DNA of 64,000 nt from Streptomyces ambofaciens ATCC 23877 (GCF_001267885.1 NZ_CP012382.1:6249001-6313000); one strand, 5' to 3'; positions 46,915-56,637 are shown, counted from the stretch's first letter. Numbers and translations: made by a program. Notes: generated from the sequence alone by a model not told the origin.

Positions 46915-48117
46915 ATGCACGATCCCGCTCATATCGCGATGTTCTCCATCGCCGCGCACGGTCACGTGAACCCCAGCCTGGAAGTGATCCGGGAACTCGT
47001 CGCGCGAGGGCACCGGGTGACCTACGCGATCCCGCCGCTCTTCGCCGAGAAGGTCGCCGAGACGGGCGCCGAACCCAAGCTGTGGAACAGCACGCTGCCC
47101 GGCCCCGACGCCGACCCGGACGCGTGGGGGACCACACCGCTGGACAACGTCGAGCCGTTCCTCGACGACGCGATCCAGGCGCTCCCGCAGCTCATCGCGG
47201 CGTACGAGGGCGACGAGCCGGACCTGGTCCTGCACGACATCACCTCCTACCCGGCCCGCGTCCTCGCCCATCGCTGGGGCGTTCCCGCCGTCTCGCTCTC
47301 GCCGAACCTGGTCGCCTGGGAGGGGTACGAGGAGGAGGTCGGCCGGCCGACGTGGGAGGAGCCGCTGAAGACCGAGCGCGGCCGGGCGTACGACGCCCGC
47401 TTCCGTGGCTGGCTGAAGGAGAACGGGATCACCGAGGACCCCGACCCCTTCGTCGGCCGTCCCGACCGGTCGCTGGTCCTCATCCCGAAGGCGCTCCAGC
47501 CGCACGCCGACCGGGTCGACGAGAAGACGCACACCTTCGTCGGTGCCTGCCAGGGCGACCGCGCCGCCGAGGGCGACTGGCGGCGTCCGGAGGGCGCGGA
47601 GAAGGTCGTCCTCGTCTCGCTCGGGTCCTCGTTCACCAAGCGGCCGGCGTTCTACCGGGCGTGCGTCGAGGCGTTCGGCGCGCTGCCCGGCTGGCACGTG
47701 GTGCTCCAGGTCGGCCGGCACGTCGACCCCGCCGAGCTGGGCGACGTACCGGAGAACGTGGAGGTCCGCTCCTGGGTGCCGCAGCTGGCGATCCTGAAGC
47801 AGGCTGACCTGTTCGTCACGCACGCGGGCGCGGGCGGCAGCCAGGAGGGCCTCGCCACCGCCACGCCGATAGTGGCGGTACCGCAGGCGGTGGACCAGTT
47901 CGGCAACGCGGACATGCTCCAGGGGCTCGGCGTGGGCCGCCACCTGCCCACCGAGGAAGCCACCGCCGAGGCGCTGCGCGCCGCCGGGCTCGCCCTGGTC
48001 GAGGACCCGGAGGTGGCCCGGCGGCTGAAGGAGATCCAGGCCGGGATGGCCCGGGAGGGCGGCACCCGGCGGGCCGCCGACCTGATCGAGGCGGAGCTGG
48101 CGGCGGCGAGGACCTGA
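46915..48117 (+). CDS. mgt: macrolide-inactivating glycosyltransferase (Mgt/OleD-type)
   Basis: 400 residues. GT1-family glycosyltransferase that attaches glucose from UDP-glucose to the macrolide sugar hydroxyl. N-terminal [20 protein letters not shown] includes the catalytic His and resembles S. antibioticus OleD/OleI closely. The UDP-sugar signature lies in [44 protein letters not shown] 46915 aligns with relatives; GTG 46864 (GTGA with the erm stop) and TTG 46879 would add 17 or 12 residues. Follows erm and ends in the strong hairpin at 48136. Confidence 0.93.
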   Translation: MHDPAHIAMFSIAAHGHVNPSLEVIRELVARGHRVTYAIPPLFAEKVAETGAEPKLWNSTLPGPDADPDAWGTTPLDNVEPFLDDAIQALPQLIAAYEGDEPDLVLHDITSYPARVLAHRWGVPAVSLSPNLVAWEGYEEEVGRPTWEEPLKTERGRAYDARFRGWLKENGITEDPDPFVGRPDRSLVLIPKALQPHADRVDEKTHTFVGACQGDRAAEGDWRRPEGAEKVVLVSLGSSFTKRPAFYRACVEAFGALPGWHVVLQVGRHVDPAELGDVPENVEVRSWVPQLAILKQADLFVTHAGAGGSQEGLATATPIVAVPQAVDQFGNADMLQGLGVGRHLPTEEATAEALRAAGLALVEDPEVARRLKEIQAGMAREGGTRRAADLIEAELAAART

Positions 48118-48135
48118 CCGCGGCGTGGGAGGGAA

Positions 48136-48179
48136 GGCCGAGGGCCCGTCGGTTCCGTGGAACCGACGGGCCCTCGGCC
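48136..48179. terminator. strong bidirectional terminator
   Basis: A 21-bp perfect inverted repeat beginning GGCCGAGGGCCCGTC and ending GACGGGCCCTCGGCC, with a loop of two bases (GT), in practice a small loop after opening the top pairs. It separates the convergent mgt and MMPL genes and should stop both. Confidence 0.85.
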
Positions 48180-48194
48180 GGGTACCGGGGACAC

Positions 48195-50462
48195 TCAGAC
48201 CCCGATCCTCTCGCCCCGCTCCCCTCGTTCGCCCTCGTCGTCCCGGACCGCGGGCGCGACCGCCTCGGGCGTCTCGTCGTGGGTGAGGTCGGGCAGCCGG
48301 TGCAGCCACTTCGGCAGGTACCAGTTGCGCTCGCCGAGCAGAGCCATCACGGCCGGCAGCAGGACGCCCCGGATGACCGTCGCGTCGATCAGCACCGCCG
48401 CCGCCAGGCCCACGCCCATCTGCTTCATGGACTGCATGGACAGCGTGCCGAAGATGGCGAACACGGCGACCATGATGACCGCGGCGCTGGTGACGACACC
48501 GGCCGTGGTGACCACCCCGTGCCGGATCGCGTCCCCGGTGGTCCGCCCGCGCAGCCGCGCCTCGCGGATCCGGGACACCACGAACACGTGGTAGTCCATC
48601 GACAGGCCGAACAGGATCACGAAGAGGAACAGCGGCAGCCAGGAGATGATGGCGCCCACCCCCTCCGCGCCGACCAGCGAGGCGCCCCAGCCGTGCTGGA
48701 AGACGGCGACCAGGATGCCGTAGGCCGCGCCCACCGACAGCAGGTTGAGCACGATCGAGGTCAGCGCGATCGTCAGCGAGCGGAACGACAGCAGCATCAG
48801 CGCGAAGGCGAAGATCACCACGAACACGAAGACGGGCAGGACCGACCCGACGATCTGGTCGTTGAAGTCCTTCGAGCCGGCGACCTGACCGGTGATCGGG
48901 GCCTCGACCCCGTCGACCTCGCCGAGCGTCGCCGGCCGTACCTCCTCGCGCAGCCTGTCCAGGCTCTCGCCCGCCTTGTCCAGGTCGGAGCCGCCGACCA
49001 GCGGGACGTACACCAGGGCGACGTTCCGCTCGTCGTGCATCACGACGTCGACCGGGCCGCGCGAGGCACCGGAACCGACCGCCCGCTCACGGAACTCGGC
49101 GAGCGCCTCCCGCACCTCGGGCGCGTTGATGTCGTCGGCCTTCACGACCACCTCGGCCGGGTCGGAACCGCCGGGGAAGGCCTCGTTGACGCGGTTGTAC
49201 GTCTGCACGATCGGCAGCGAGTCGCCGAACTCCTGGTCCAGCGTCAGGTTCTGCGTCTTCATGCCGAGCGCGGGCGCGGCGACGGCCAGCAGCGCGCCGG
49301 TCGCCACGGCGGCGGCGAGCAGCGGCTTGGCGAGCACACGGTCCAGGACGGCCGTCCAGAACCGGCTGCCCTCCGCGGCGCCGTTCCGGCGGCGCCGGCG
49401 CAGGAACGGGACGCGGCCCTTCTCGACCCGCTCGCCCAGCAGGGAGAGCAGCGCGGGCAGCACCGTCACCGAACCGACCATCGCGACCGCGACCACCATC
49501 AGCGAGGCCAGACCCATCGCCTCGAACTCGGCGATGCCGGTGAACAGCATGCCCCCCATCGCCACGCACACCGTGACGCCGGAGACGACGATCGCCCGGC
49601 CGCTGGTGGCGGCGGCGATCCGCAGCGCCGTTCGAGCGTCCCGCCCGGCGGCCCGCTCCTCGCGTTCGCGGCGCAGGTAGAACAGGCAGTAGTCGACGCC
49701 GACGGCCAGACCGACCAGCAGCATCACCGAGTTGGCGGTCTCGCTCATCGGCTGGAAGTGGCTGACCAGGCCCATCAGGCCCATCGTCGCCATGATCGCG
49801 GTGATCGCCAGGGCCACCGGGACCAGCGCCGCCACCAGCGCGCCGAACGCGACGAGCAGGATGCCGAGGGCCACCGGCACCGCGGAGTACTCGGCCTTCT
49901 TGAAGTCGTCGCCGAACGCGTCGTCGAACGTCTTCATCATGCTGGCGCCGCCGATCTCCTCGATCCGCAGCGAGCCGTGCTCCTCCTGGACGCCCTCGAC
50001 GGCCTTCAGCACCGGCTCGACCCGCTTGCCCGCGGTGTCCGACTCGCCGCGCATGTCGAACTGGACCAGCGCGCTGCGGCCGTCCTTCGAGATCGTCTTC
50101 GTGTCGTACGGGGAGGTCACGCCGGTGACCTCCCCGGTCTCCTCCACCGCCGCCATCACCGCGGCCACCGCGGCCCGGAACTCGGCGTCCTGGGCCTTCG
50201 TCCCGCCGTCCTTCGCCTGCACCAGGACGGTCTCGCTCGCCGGCTCCTCGATCCCGGCGTCCTCGATGATCCTCGCGGCGGTGTGCGTCTCACCGCTCAG
50301 CTGGTCGCTGTCCTTGACGTCGACCCGCCCGGCCGCCGAGCCGAGCCCCATCGCCAGGACGACGAACAGTACCCAGATCCCGACGGCAGCCCATCGGTGC
50401 CGGGCGCTCCAGCCGCCGGCCCGGGCGGCCATGCCCCGCACCCGTGTTTCTCCGTTCCCCAT
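48195..50462 (-). CDS. MMPL-family (RND) membrane exporter
   Basis: 755 residues. MMPL/RND transporter: TM1 (~24-44), a large extracytoplasmic loop, five helices (~195-370), a second loop, then helices to ~715. Conserved SVMLLVGLAVGVDYCLFYLRRERE and ILFGLSMDYHVFVVSRIRE are the paired TM4/TM10 segments carrying proton-relay Asp-Tyr residues. It exports lipids or drugs; the substrate is unknown. ATG with AAGGGGG upstream. The cytoplasmic tail is acidic. Adjacent to macrolide resistance genes but on the opposite strand. Confidence 0.93.
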   Translation of the reverse strand: MGNGETRVRGMAARAGGWSARHRWAAVGIWVLFVVLAMGLGSAAGRVDVKDSDQLSGETHTAARIIEDAGIEEPASETVLVQAKDGGTKAQDAEFRAAVAAVMAAVEETGEVTGVTSPYDTKTISKDGRSALVQFDMRGESDTAGKRVEPVLKAVEGVQEEHGSLRIEEIGGASMMKTFDDAFGDDFKKAEYSAVPVALGILLVAFGALVAALVPVALAITAIMATMGLMGLVSHFQPMSETANSVMLLVGLAVGVDYCLFYLRREREERAAGRDARTALRIAAATSGRAIVVSGVTVCVAMGGMLFTGIAEFEAMGLASLMVVAVAMVGSVTVLPALLSLLGERVEKGRVPFLRRRRRNGAAEGSRFWTAVLDRVLAKPLLAAAVATGALLAVAAPALGMKTQNLTLDQEFGDSLPIVQTYNRVNEAFPGGSDPAEVVVKADDINAPEVREALAEFRERAVGSGASRGPVDVVMHDERNVALVYVPLVGGSDLDKAGESLDRLREEVRPATLGEVDGVEAPITGQVAGSKDFNDQIVGSVLPVFVFVVIFAFALMLLSFRSLTIALTSIVLNLLSVGAAYGILVAVFQHGWGASLVGAEGVGAIISWLPLFLFVILFGLSMDYHVFVVSRIREARLRGRTTGDAIRHGVVTTAGVVTSAAVIMVAVFAIFGTLSMQSMKQMGVGLAAAVLIDATVIRGVLLPAVMALLGERNWYLPKWLHRLPDLTHDETPEAVAPAVRDDEGERGERGERIGV

Positions 50463-50836
50463 GACGGGCTTGCCCCCTTGTGAGCGGTGACAGCCCCCTG
50501 CCGCCACCTTTCCTCTCGAAGGTAGGGGCCGGATAAAGCCATCTCGTCGTGCTCCCCGGTGACCCGCGGCGGCGCCGGCTCATCCCCCCGTACCGACGTT
50601 CCTCACCGCTGAGGAGGACATGGCCCCCTACATCTACCGGGACCGCTCGGGGTGTTGATCAGGGCGCGGTGCCCACCCCGCCTCTTTCGAAGTCTTGTTG
50701 AACAAGTCACAGACGCGTGTAGTGGTTGAAGCACGCGCACCGTATCGGCGAGAGTGGCGCGCACGTCCGCTCGGCGCGCGGGCGCGGCCGTCGTGCCCAC
50801 CCCCACGGGGCACGACGGCCCCCTTATGGTGTGCGC
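50463..50836. promoter_or_regulatory. divergent promoter region with two dyads
   Basis: 374 bases between MMPL and DUF1697 genes. The 13-base palindrome CTTGTT-G-AACAAG (50694-50706) resembles a TetR-type operator. GGCCGTCGTGCCC (50786-50798) pairs with GGGCACGACGGCC (50808-50820, 13 bp, loop 9), just before the TATGGT hexamer at 50825-50830 that would place +1 at ATG 50837. No gene is seen inside. Confidence 0.55.
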
Positions 50837-51385
50837 ATGACGACGATGTACGCGGCGCTGCTGCGCGGGATCAACGTGGGCGGCGCGAAGAAGGTCCCGA
50901 TGGCGGAGCTGCGCGCGCTCCTGACGAGCCTCGGCCACGACCGCGTGAGCACCTATCTCCAGAGCGGCCAGGCCGTGTTCGCGTCCGACGGTGGCGACGC
51001 GGAGTCCCTGGCCGCCGAGTTGTCGTCGGCGATCGAGAAGCGCTTCGGCTTCACCGTGGACGTGCTCGTCCGCGACCACGCCTACCTGAAGGGGATCGCG
51101 CAGGCCTGCCCGTTCCCGGCCGCCGACCTGGAGGCCAAGCAGCTCCACGTCACCTACTTCTCCGCGCCGGTGGCCGAGGAGCGCTTCGCGGCGATCGACC
51201 GGGCGGGCTTCCTCCCCGAGGAGTTCCGCCTCGGCGACCGCGCCCTCTACCTGTACGCGCCCGAAGGCCTCGGACGCTCCAAGCTCGCCGAGGCCCTCGC
51301 CAAGCCCCGCGTGAACAAGGGCCTGACCGCCACCACCCGCAACTGGAACACCGTCGTCAAGCTGGTGGAGATGACCGCCGCCTAG
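50837..51385 (+). CDS. DUF1697 family protein
   Basis: 182 residues of the DUF1697 family: MYAALLRGINVGGAKKVPMAEL, VSTYLQSGQAVFAS, and RNWNTVVKLVEM at the C-terminus. Function unknown. It starts at an ATG 6 bases after TATGGT with no ribosome site, hence probably leaderless. It converges with the chelatase gene. Confidence 0.9.
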   Translation: MTTMYAALLRGINVGGAKKVPMAELRALLTSLGHDRVSTYLQSGQAVFASDGGDAESLAAELSSAIEKRFGFTVDVLVRDHAYLKGIAQACPFPAADLEAKQLHVTYFSAPVAEERFAAIDRAGFLPEEFRLGDRALYLYAPEGLGRSKLAEALAKPRVNKGLTATTRNWNTVVKLVEMTAA

Positions 51386-51452
51386 CGCGCGCGGCCGGCG
51401 GCCTCCGGATCAGTACGGACGCGAGGTGCGGACGCGAGGCGCGGACGCGAGC

Positions 51453-52190
51453 TCAGGCCCCCACCGCCGTCAGCACCGGCACCCGCGCCTGGTCGTACCG
51501 CTCCAGCAGGACCCGCGCCACCTCCGGCGAGGGGCCGAGGACCTCCGCCCGTACGTCGGCCTCGGCCGCGCCCCGCGCGATGCGGTCCGGCAGGAACCCG
51601 GGGGCCAGGACGTAGGGGGCGACGGCGACGCGCGGGCAGCCCAGCTCCCGCAGTTCCCGCACGGCGTCCTCGGTGCGGGGAAGGGATGCGGAGGCGAACG
51701 CAGGCCGCACGGCGCACCAACCGGTGTGCCGCCACTCCCGCGCGATTTCTGCGATCACTGCGATCGCCTCCGGGTCGGAGGACCCCGCCGAGGCCAGCAC
51801 GACCCCGGTCGAGGACTTGTCGGCGGGCGTCAGGCCCGCCTCGTACAGGCGCCGTTCCAGCGCCGACAGCAGCAGGGGGGAGGGGCCGAGCACGTCCGCC
51901 TGCCGGATCCGCAGGCGCGGCGGCGCGTCCGCGAGGACCGCCGGGATGTCCGCCTTGGCGTGGAAGGCGCGGGTCAGCAGCAGCGGCAGCGCCACCACGT
52001 CCCGCACGCCCTCCGTCTCCAGGGACTCCAGCACGCCCTGCACCGAGGGCACGTTGAAGTCCAGGAAACCGGTCTCCACGCGGACGTCGGGGCGCAGCGC
52101 CCGGACCCGGCGGACCAGGGCGTGCACGGTCGCGGCGTGCCGCGGGTCGCGGCTGCCGTGGGCGATGACCAGAAGGACCGGCGCGGACAT
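51453..52190 (-). CDS. CbiX-like sirohydrochlorin chelatase
   Basis: 245 residues with two chelatase-fold halves. The first has IAHGSRDPRHAATV (His10) and TRAFHAKADIP (second His), the metal-binding pair. The second half is degenerate (LASAGSSDPEA). In context it likely inserts iron into sirohydrochlorin to make siroheme for the sulfite reductase gene upstream. Last gene of the sulfur run, 8 bases after the ABC permease; ATG 52190. CbiX can also handle cobalt, so the metal is inferred. Confidence 0.88.
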   Translation of the reverse strand: MSAPVLLVIAHGSRDPRHAATVHALVRRVRALRPDVRVETGFLDFNVPSVQGVLESLETEGVRDVVALPLLLTRAFHAKADIPAVLADAPPRLRIRQADVLGPSPLLLSALERRLYEAGLTPADKSSTGVVLASAGSSDPEAIAVIAEIAREWRHTGWCAVRPAFASASLPRTEDAVRELRELGCPRVAVAPYVLAPGFLPDRIARGAAEADVRAEVLGPSPEVARVLLERYDQARVPVLTAVGA

Positions 52191-52198
52191 GCTCGCTG

Positions 52199-53095
52199 TC
52201 AGCTCCTCACCAGCAGGCCGCGGCTGCGCAGCACCCACCGCTCCAGCGGGCTGAAGATCAGCAGGTCGATGGCGATACCGACGGTCAGGATCAGCAGGAT
52301 GGCCTCGAAGACCATGGCCATGTCGCTGGCGTTGCGGCCGTTCTCCAGCAACTGCCCGAGGCCCACCCCGAGGTCGGGGAAGGAGGCGATGATCTCGGCG
52401 GCCATCAGGGACCGCCAGGAGAACGCCCAGCCCTGCTTCAGACCGGCGACGTAACCGGGCAGCGCGGCCGGCAGCACGACGTGCCACGTGCCCTTCAGGC
52501 CCGTCGCGCCCAGCGTGCGGCCGGCGCGCAGGAAGAGCGGGGACACCTGGTCGACGCCCGACACCAGGCCGTTGGCGATGGACGGCACCGCGCCGAGCAG
52601 GATGACGGCGTACATCATCTTGTCGTTCAGACCCAGCCAGATCACGGCCGGCGGCACCCAGGCCACCGACGGCAGCGACTGGAGGCCGGACAGGATCGGG
52701 CCGATCGCCGCCCGCGCGAACTTCACCCGCGCCACCAGCAGCCCCAGCGGGGTGCCGATCAGCAGCGCCAGCACGAACCCGGACAGGCCGCGCGAGACGC
52801 TCGTCCAGATGTAGCCGAGCAGCTCGCCCTGGAGCCAGGCCTGGTGGACGACGTCCCACACGGCGGAGGGGGCCGGCAGCTTGGTCGGGTCGTCGACGAT
52901 CTCGAAGGAGACGAGCCCCTGCCACACCGCCAGCACCAGCAGGACGGCGAGGGTGGGCGGCAGGATCTTCTCCACGAAGGTCTGCCGGAAGGGCCTGCGG
53001 CGCTGCTGCACCGTCTCCAGCGCGTCCAGGCCCGCCTCCAGACCGGCGAGATCGCCCCCGTCCTTCGCGGGGCGGGTCGTGTCAGTGCTGGCCAT
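52199..53095 (-). CDS. sulfonate-type ABC transporter permease
   Basis: 298 residues, six helices, SsuC-like: GLVSFEIVDDPTKLPAPSAVW, the EAA-type loop RAGRTLGATGLKGTWHVVLPAALPG, and GWAFSWRSLMAAEII. ATG 53095 with GGGGAG upstream; the 5' end overlaps the ATPase gene by 14 bases. It works with the ATPase and binding protein upstream. Confidence 0.92.
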   Translation of the reverse strand: MASTDTTRPAKDGGDLAGLEAGLDALETVQQRRRPFRQTFVEKILPPTLAVLLVLAVWQGLVSFEIVDDPTKLPAPSAVWDVVHQAWLQGELLGYIWTSVSRGLSGFVLALLIGTPLGLLVARVKFARAAIGPILSGLQSLPSVAWVPPAVIWLGLNDKMMYAVILLGAVPSIANGLVSGVDQVSPLFLRAGRTLGATGLKGTWHVVLPAALPGYVAGLKQGWAFSWRSLMAAEIIASFPDLGVGLGQLLENGRNASDMAMVFEAILLILTVGIAIDLLIFSPLERWVLRSRGLLVRS

Positions 53096-53876
53096 GGCGG
53101 CGGATCTCCCCACGCAGTTCTTCGGTGATCTCGACGGACAGCTCCGCCACCTCGGTGTCCTCGATGCGGCGCGGGTGCGGGATGCCGACCGTCCACTCGC
53201 GGGCGATGCGCCCGGGGCGGGAGGAGAGCAGCACCACCCGCTCGGCGAGCCGCACGGCCTCGCGCACGTTGTGCGTGACGAACAGGACGGACAGCTTCGT
53301 CTCGCGCCAGATCCGGGTCAGTTCGTCGTGCAGCACGTCCCGGGTGATGGCGTCCAGCGCCGCGAACGGCTCGTCCATCAGCAGCAGACTGCTCTCCTGG
53401 GCGAGTGCCCGGGCCAGCGCGACCCGCTGGCGCATACCGCCCGACAGCTCGTGCACCCGCTTGCCGTGGGCGCCCTTCAGCCGGACGAGTCCGAGCAGCT
53501 CCTCCGCCTTGTCGCGGCGCTCGGACTTCGGCACGCCCCGCAGCTTCAGGGCGAGTTCGATGTTCTTGCCCGCGGTCAGCCACGGGAACAGGGCGTGCTC
53601 CTGGAACATCAGGGCCGGCCGCCCGTCCGTGGAGATCGCGCCGGCGCTCGGCCTGTCCAGCCCCGCCACCAGGTTCAGCAGCGTGGACTTGCCGCAGCCG
53701 GAGGCCCCCAGGAGGGTGACGAACTCGCCGGGCGCGACATCGAGGGTGATGTCGTCCAGCACGAGCTGCTGCCCGGCGGGGCCCGGGAACGACTTCGAGA
53801 CGTGCTCGATCCGCGCGGCGTGCGTGACCGCCGCGGTGCTCTCGTCGGCCTTGGCGAGGGTCGTGGTCGTGGCCAT
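53082..53876 (-). CDS. sulfonate-type ABC transporter ATPase
   Basis: 264 residues. Walker A GASGCGKST, Q-loop MFQEHALFPW, signature LSGGMRQRVALARAL, Walker B LLMDEPFAALDA, switch His in VTHNVREA, typical of SsuB/TauB proteins. ATG 53876 sits 8 bases after AGGAGG; a GTG nine bases earlier overlaps that ribosome site and is rejected. Middle gene of binding protein-ATPase-permease. Confidence 0.93.
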   Translation of the reverse strand: MATTTTLAKADESTAAVTHAARIEHVSKSFPGPAGQQLVLDDITLDVAPGEFVTLLGASGCGKSTLLNLVAGLDRPSAGAISTDGRPALMFQEHALFPWLTAGKNIELALKLRGVPKSERRDKAEELLGLVRLKGAHGKRVHELSGGMRQRVALARALAQESSLLLMDEPFAALDAITRDVLHDELTRIWRETKLSVLFVTHNVREAVRLAERVVLLSSRPGRIAREWTVGIPHPRRIEDTEVAELSVEITEELRGEIRRHGQH

Positions 53877-53910
53877 GGTCGTCACCTCCTGGGAGTGGTC
53901 GGAATCCGGG

Positions 53911-55014
53911 CTACTTCGCGCCGAGACCGGCGTCGTCGACCGCGGGCCGGCCCTTGGCCGCCAGGACCCTGTTGAGCGGCGCGAGGTCGTAGATGCCCTG
54001 CAGGTCGGGTTCGTCCAGCAGGCCCGCCTTCACTGCGTGCTCGGCCTGGGCGTCGAGGGTGGCGGCCAGCGGGTCGTCGGTGACCTCGATCGACTGCCAC
54101 GCCGGGTCCAGGACGTCGGCCGGCAGCGCCTTGCCGGTGTCCTTCTCCAGCTGCTCGTTGGCCGCGGCCTTCGCCTCGTCCGGGTTGGCCTTGATCCACT
54201 CGTTGGTGTCGACCGAGGCCCTCAGCACGGCCTCGACGGCCTTCGGGTGCTCCTCGAGGAACTTCTGCGACACGACGATGTTCGTGATCACGAACTTCTC
54301 GTCCGGCCACAGCGTCGACTCGTCCAGCAGCACCTTGCCGCCCTCGGCGACCAGCTTGGACGCGGTCGGCTCGGGCACCCAGGCACCGTCCAGGGAGCCC
54401 GCCCTGTAGGCGTCGGGCGTGACCTTGTTGTCGCTGCGCACGACCGTCACGTCGCCCTTGCCGCTCTGCGCGTCGACCTTCCAGCCCTGCTCGGCGACCC
54501 AGTTGAGGAACGCCACGTCCTGCGTGTTGCCGAGCTGCGGGGTGGCGATGCGCTTGCCCTCGACGTCCTTCAGCGACTTGATCTTCTCGGGGTTCACCAC
54601 CAGCTTCACCCCGCCCGAGGCCGAACCGCCGACGATCCGCAGGTTCTTCCCGCCCGACTTGGTGTAACCGTTGATCGAGGGGGAGGGGCCGATCCAGCCG
54701 ATGTCGAGGGAACCGGAGTTCAGCGCCTCGATCTCGGACGGGCCGGCGTTGAAGGTCGCGTACTTGGCCTCGGTGGCGCCCAGCGCCTTCTGGAAGAAGC
54801 CCTTACGGTTGCCGACCAGGGCCGTGGCGTGGGTGACGTTGCCGAAGTAGCCGATGCGGACGGAGTCCAGTCCGTCGATCTTCTCGGCGCCGGCGGCCAC
54901 CTTCACGGTGTCGTCGTCCTTGGCCTGGGAGCCGTAGCCGCAGGCGGCGAGCGCGAGCAGCGGCAGAGCGGCCATGACCGCGAGGGTGCGGCGCAGAGCG
55001 GTGTTGGCAGGCAC
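53911..55014 (-). CDS. sulfonate/alkane-sulfonate-type binding lipoprotein
   Basis: 367 residues. Lipoprotein signal with lipobox LALAAC (Cys near 21), then SsuA-like domains: SVRIGYFGNVTHATALVGNRKGFF, DIGWIGPSPSINGYTKS, and VSQKFLEEHP. GTG at 55014 is set by GAGGAAAG upstream; a longer open frame begins at 55047. It delivers a sulfur compound (sulfonate or sulfate ester by family) to the permease. It starts 266 bases downstream of cysN. Confidence 0.9.
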   Translation of the reverse strand: MPANTALRRTLAVMAALPLLALAACGYGSQAKDDDTVKVAAGAEKIDGLDSVRIGYFGNVTHATALVGNRKGFFQKALGATEAKYATFNAGPSEIEALNSGSLDIGWIGPSPSINGYTKSGGKNLRIVGGSASGGVKLVVNPEKIKSLKDVEGKRIATPQLGNTQDVAFLNWVAEQGWKVDAQSGKGDVTVVRSDNKVTPDAYRAGSLDGAWVPEPTASKLVAEGGKVLLDESTLWPDEKFVITNIVVSQKFLEEHPKAVEAVLRASVDTNEWIKANPDEAKAAANEQLEKDTGKALPADVLDPAWQSIEVTDDPLAATLDAQAEHAVKAGLLDEPDLQGIYDLAPLNRVLAAKGRPAVDDAGLGAK

Positions 55015-55279
55015 GGGAGGCTTTCCTCTCGTCGGCCCGGCGGTCACGCCTGTCGGTGGGCCGAGGTGTCAGGTCGTGGCCGGGAGGTCGGCGGGTCTTC
55101 GGCAGTGCGGGTGGGAGGTGCGGGCGCGCGAGCGGTGCGCGTACGTCACCGCGCACATCGCCCGACGCCGCCCAGCCCTCCCCCGAAGTCCGTGCGGGGG
55201 GACCCCCGGCCGAGGGCGCCGCTGCCGACGCGGCCGCCCTCCTCGGCGAACGTGGGGGAGAAGTCGGGGGAGCGCATGC

Positions 55280-56635
55280 TCAGAAGTCCCACCCGTCGTC
55301 GTCCGCCGCGTCCTTGACCGGTTCCGGCGCGGCGAAGGACTCGCCGACCATCCCGGCGGTGAGCGTGGTGCCGTCGCTCGGGTCGATCAGGATGAACGAA
55401 CCGGTGCGGCGCGAGTCGGCGTAGGAGTCCGCGGGCAGCGGCTCGGCGGTACGGATCTTCACCCGGCCGATGTCGTTCGCGACGAGCTGTCCGGGGTGCG
55501 GGTGCAGGGACAGGTCGTCCAGCGTGAGCCGGGCCGGGATGTCCTTGACGATCGCCTTGACCGTGCGGGTGCCGTGCTTGATGAGCACGCGGTGGCCCAC
55601 GGTGAGCGGCGCGTCGGCGACGTGGCAGACCGTGGCCTCGACGTCCTGGCTGGTGGCGGGGGCGTCCTTGGTGGGGACGATCAGGTCCCCGCGCGAGACG
55701 TCGATGTCGTCCTCCAGCAGCAGCGTCACCGACTGCGGCGTCCACGCGGCGTCGACCGGGTCGCCCAGCACGTCGATGCCGGACACCTTCGAGGTGCGGC
55801 CCGAGGGCAGCACGGTGACCGGGTCGCCGACGCGGAAGGTGCCCGCGGCGATCTGGCCCGCGTAGCCGCGGTAGTCGGGGTGCTCGGTGGTCTGCGGCCG
55901 GATCACGTACTGCACGGGCAGCCGGGCGTGGCAGTGCGCCAGGTCGTGGCTGACCGGGACGGTCTCCAGGTGCTCCAGCACGGTGGGGCCGCCGTACCAG
56001 TCCATGACCGCCGACGGCTCCACCACGTTGTCGCCCGCGAGCGCCGAGATGGGGATCGCGGTGACCTCCGGGACGCCCAGCTCGGTCGCGTACGCCGTGA
56101 ACTCCTCGGCGATGGCGGCGAACACGGGCTCCCGGTAGCCGACCAGGTCCATCTTGTTGACGGCGAGGACGACGTGCGGGACCCGCAGCAGGGCGGCGAT
56201 CGCGGCGTGCCTGCGGGTCTGCTCGACCACGCCGTTGCGGGCGTCGACCAGGATCACCGTCAGCTCGGCGGTGGAGGCGCCGGTGACCATGTTCCGGGTG
56301 TACTGCACGTGCCCCGGGGTGTCGGCCAGGATGAACCGGCGGCGCGGGGTGGCGAAGTAGCGGTAGGCCACGTCGATGGTGATGCCCTGCTCGCGCTCCG
56401 CGCGCAGACCGTCGGTGAGCAGCGCGAGGTCCGGGGCCTCCTGGCCGCGGCTGGCGGAGGCGCGCTCCACGGCCTCCAGCTGATCGGTGAGGATCGACTT
56501 GGAGTCGTGCAGCAGACGGCCCACCAGGGTGGACTTGCCGTCGTCGACGGACCCGGCGGTGGCGAACCGCAGCAGGGTGGTCTCGGACAACTGCTCGACC
56601 GACAGCGGCTCGACGGGTTCGGTGGTGCTGGTCAT
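55280..56635 (-). CDS. cysN: sulfate adenylyltransferase large subunit CysN (GTPase)
   Basis: 451 residues. EF-Tu-like GTPase subunit that drives APS formation with CysD. G1 GSVDDGKSTLVG (28-39), G3 DTPGHVQYTRNMVTGAS, G4 NKMD. ATG 56635 lies two bases after the cysD stop. No CysC fusion is present; cysC is separate. Last core gene of the assimilation operon before the ABC genes. Confidence 0.96.
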   Translation of the reverse strand: MTSTTEPVEPLSVEQLSETTLLRFATAGSVDDGKSTLVGRLLHDSKSILTDQLEAVERASASRGQEAPDLALLTDGLRAEREQGITIDVAYRYFATPRRRFILADTPGHVQYTRNMVTGASTAELTVILVDARNGVVEQTRRHAAIAALLRVPHVVLAVNKMDLVGYREPVFAAIAEEFTAYATELGVPEVTAIPISALAGDNVVEPSAVMDWYGGPTVLEHLETVPVSHDLAHCHARLPVQYVIRPQTTEHPDYRGYAGQIAAGTFRVGDPVTVLPSGRTSKVSGIDVLGDPVDAAWTPQSVTLLLEDDIDVSRGDLIVPTKDAPATSQDVEATVCHVADAPLTVGHRVLIKHGTRTVKAIVKDIPARLTLDDLSLHPHPGQLVANDIGRVKIRTAEPLPADSYADSRRTGSFILIDPSDGTTLTAGMVGESFAAPEPVKDAADDDGWDF

Positions 56636-56637
56636 GG

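Noticed and set aside
48136..48179. Transposon terminal repeat
   Set aside because: The perfect 21-bp dyad is a hairpin between convergent genes with no transposase, so it is a terminator.
55147..55278. 43-codon frame between cysN and the ABC binding protein (begins MRSPDFSPTF)
   Set aside because: Gly/Arg-rich, no ribosome site, not protein-like; also lacks the leader-peptide pattern seen before sir.
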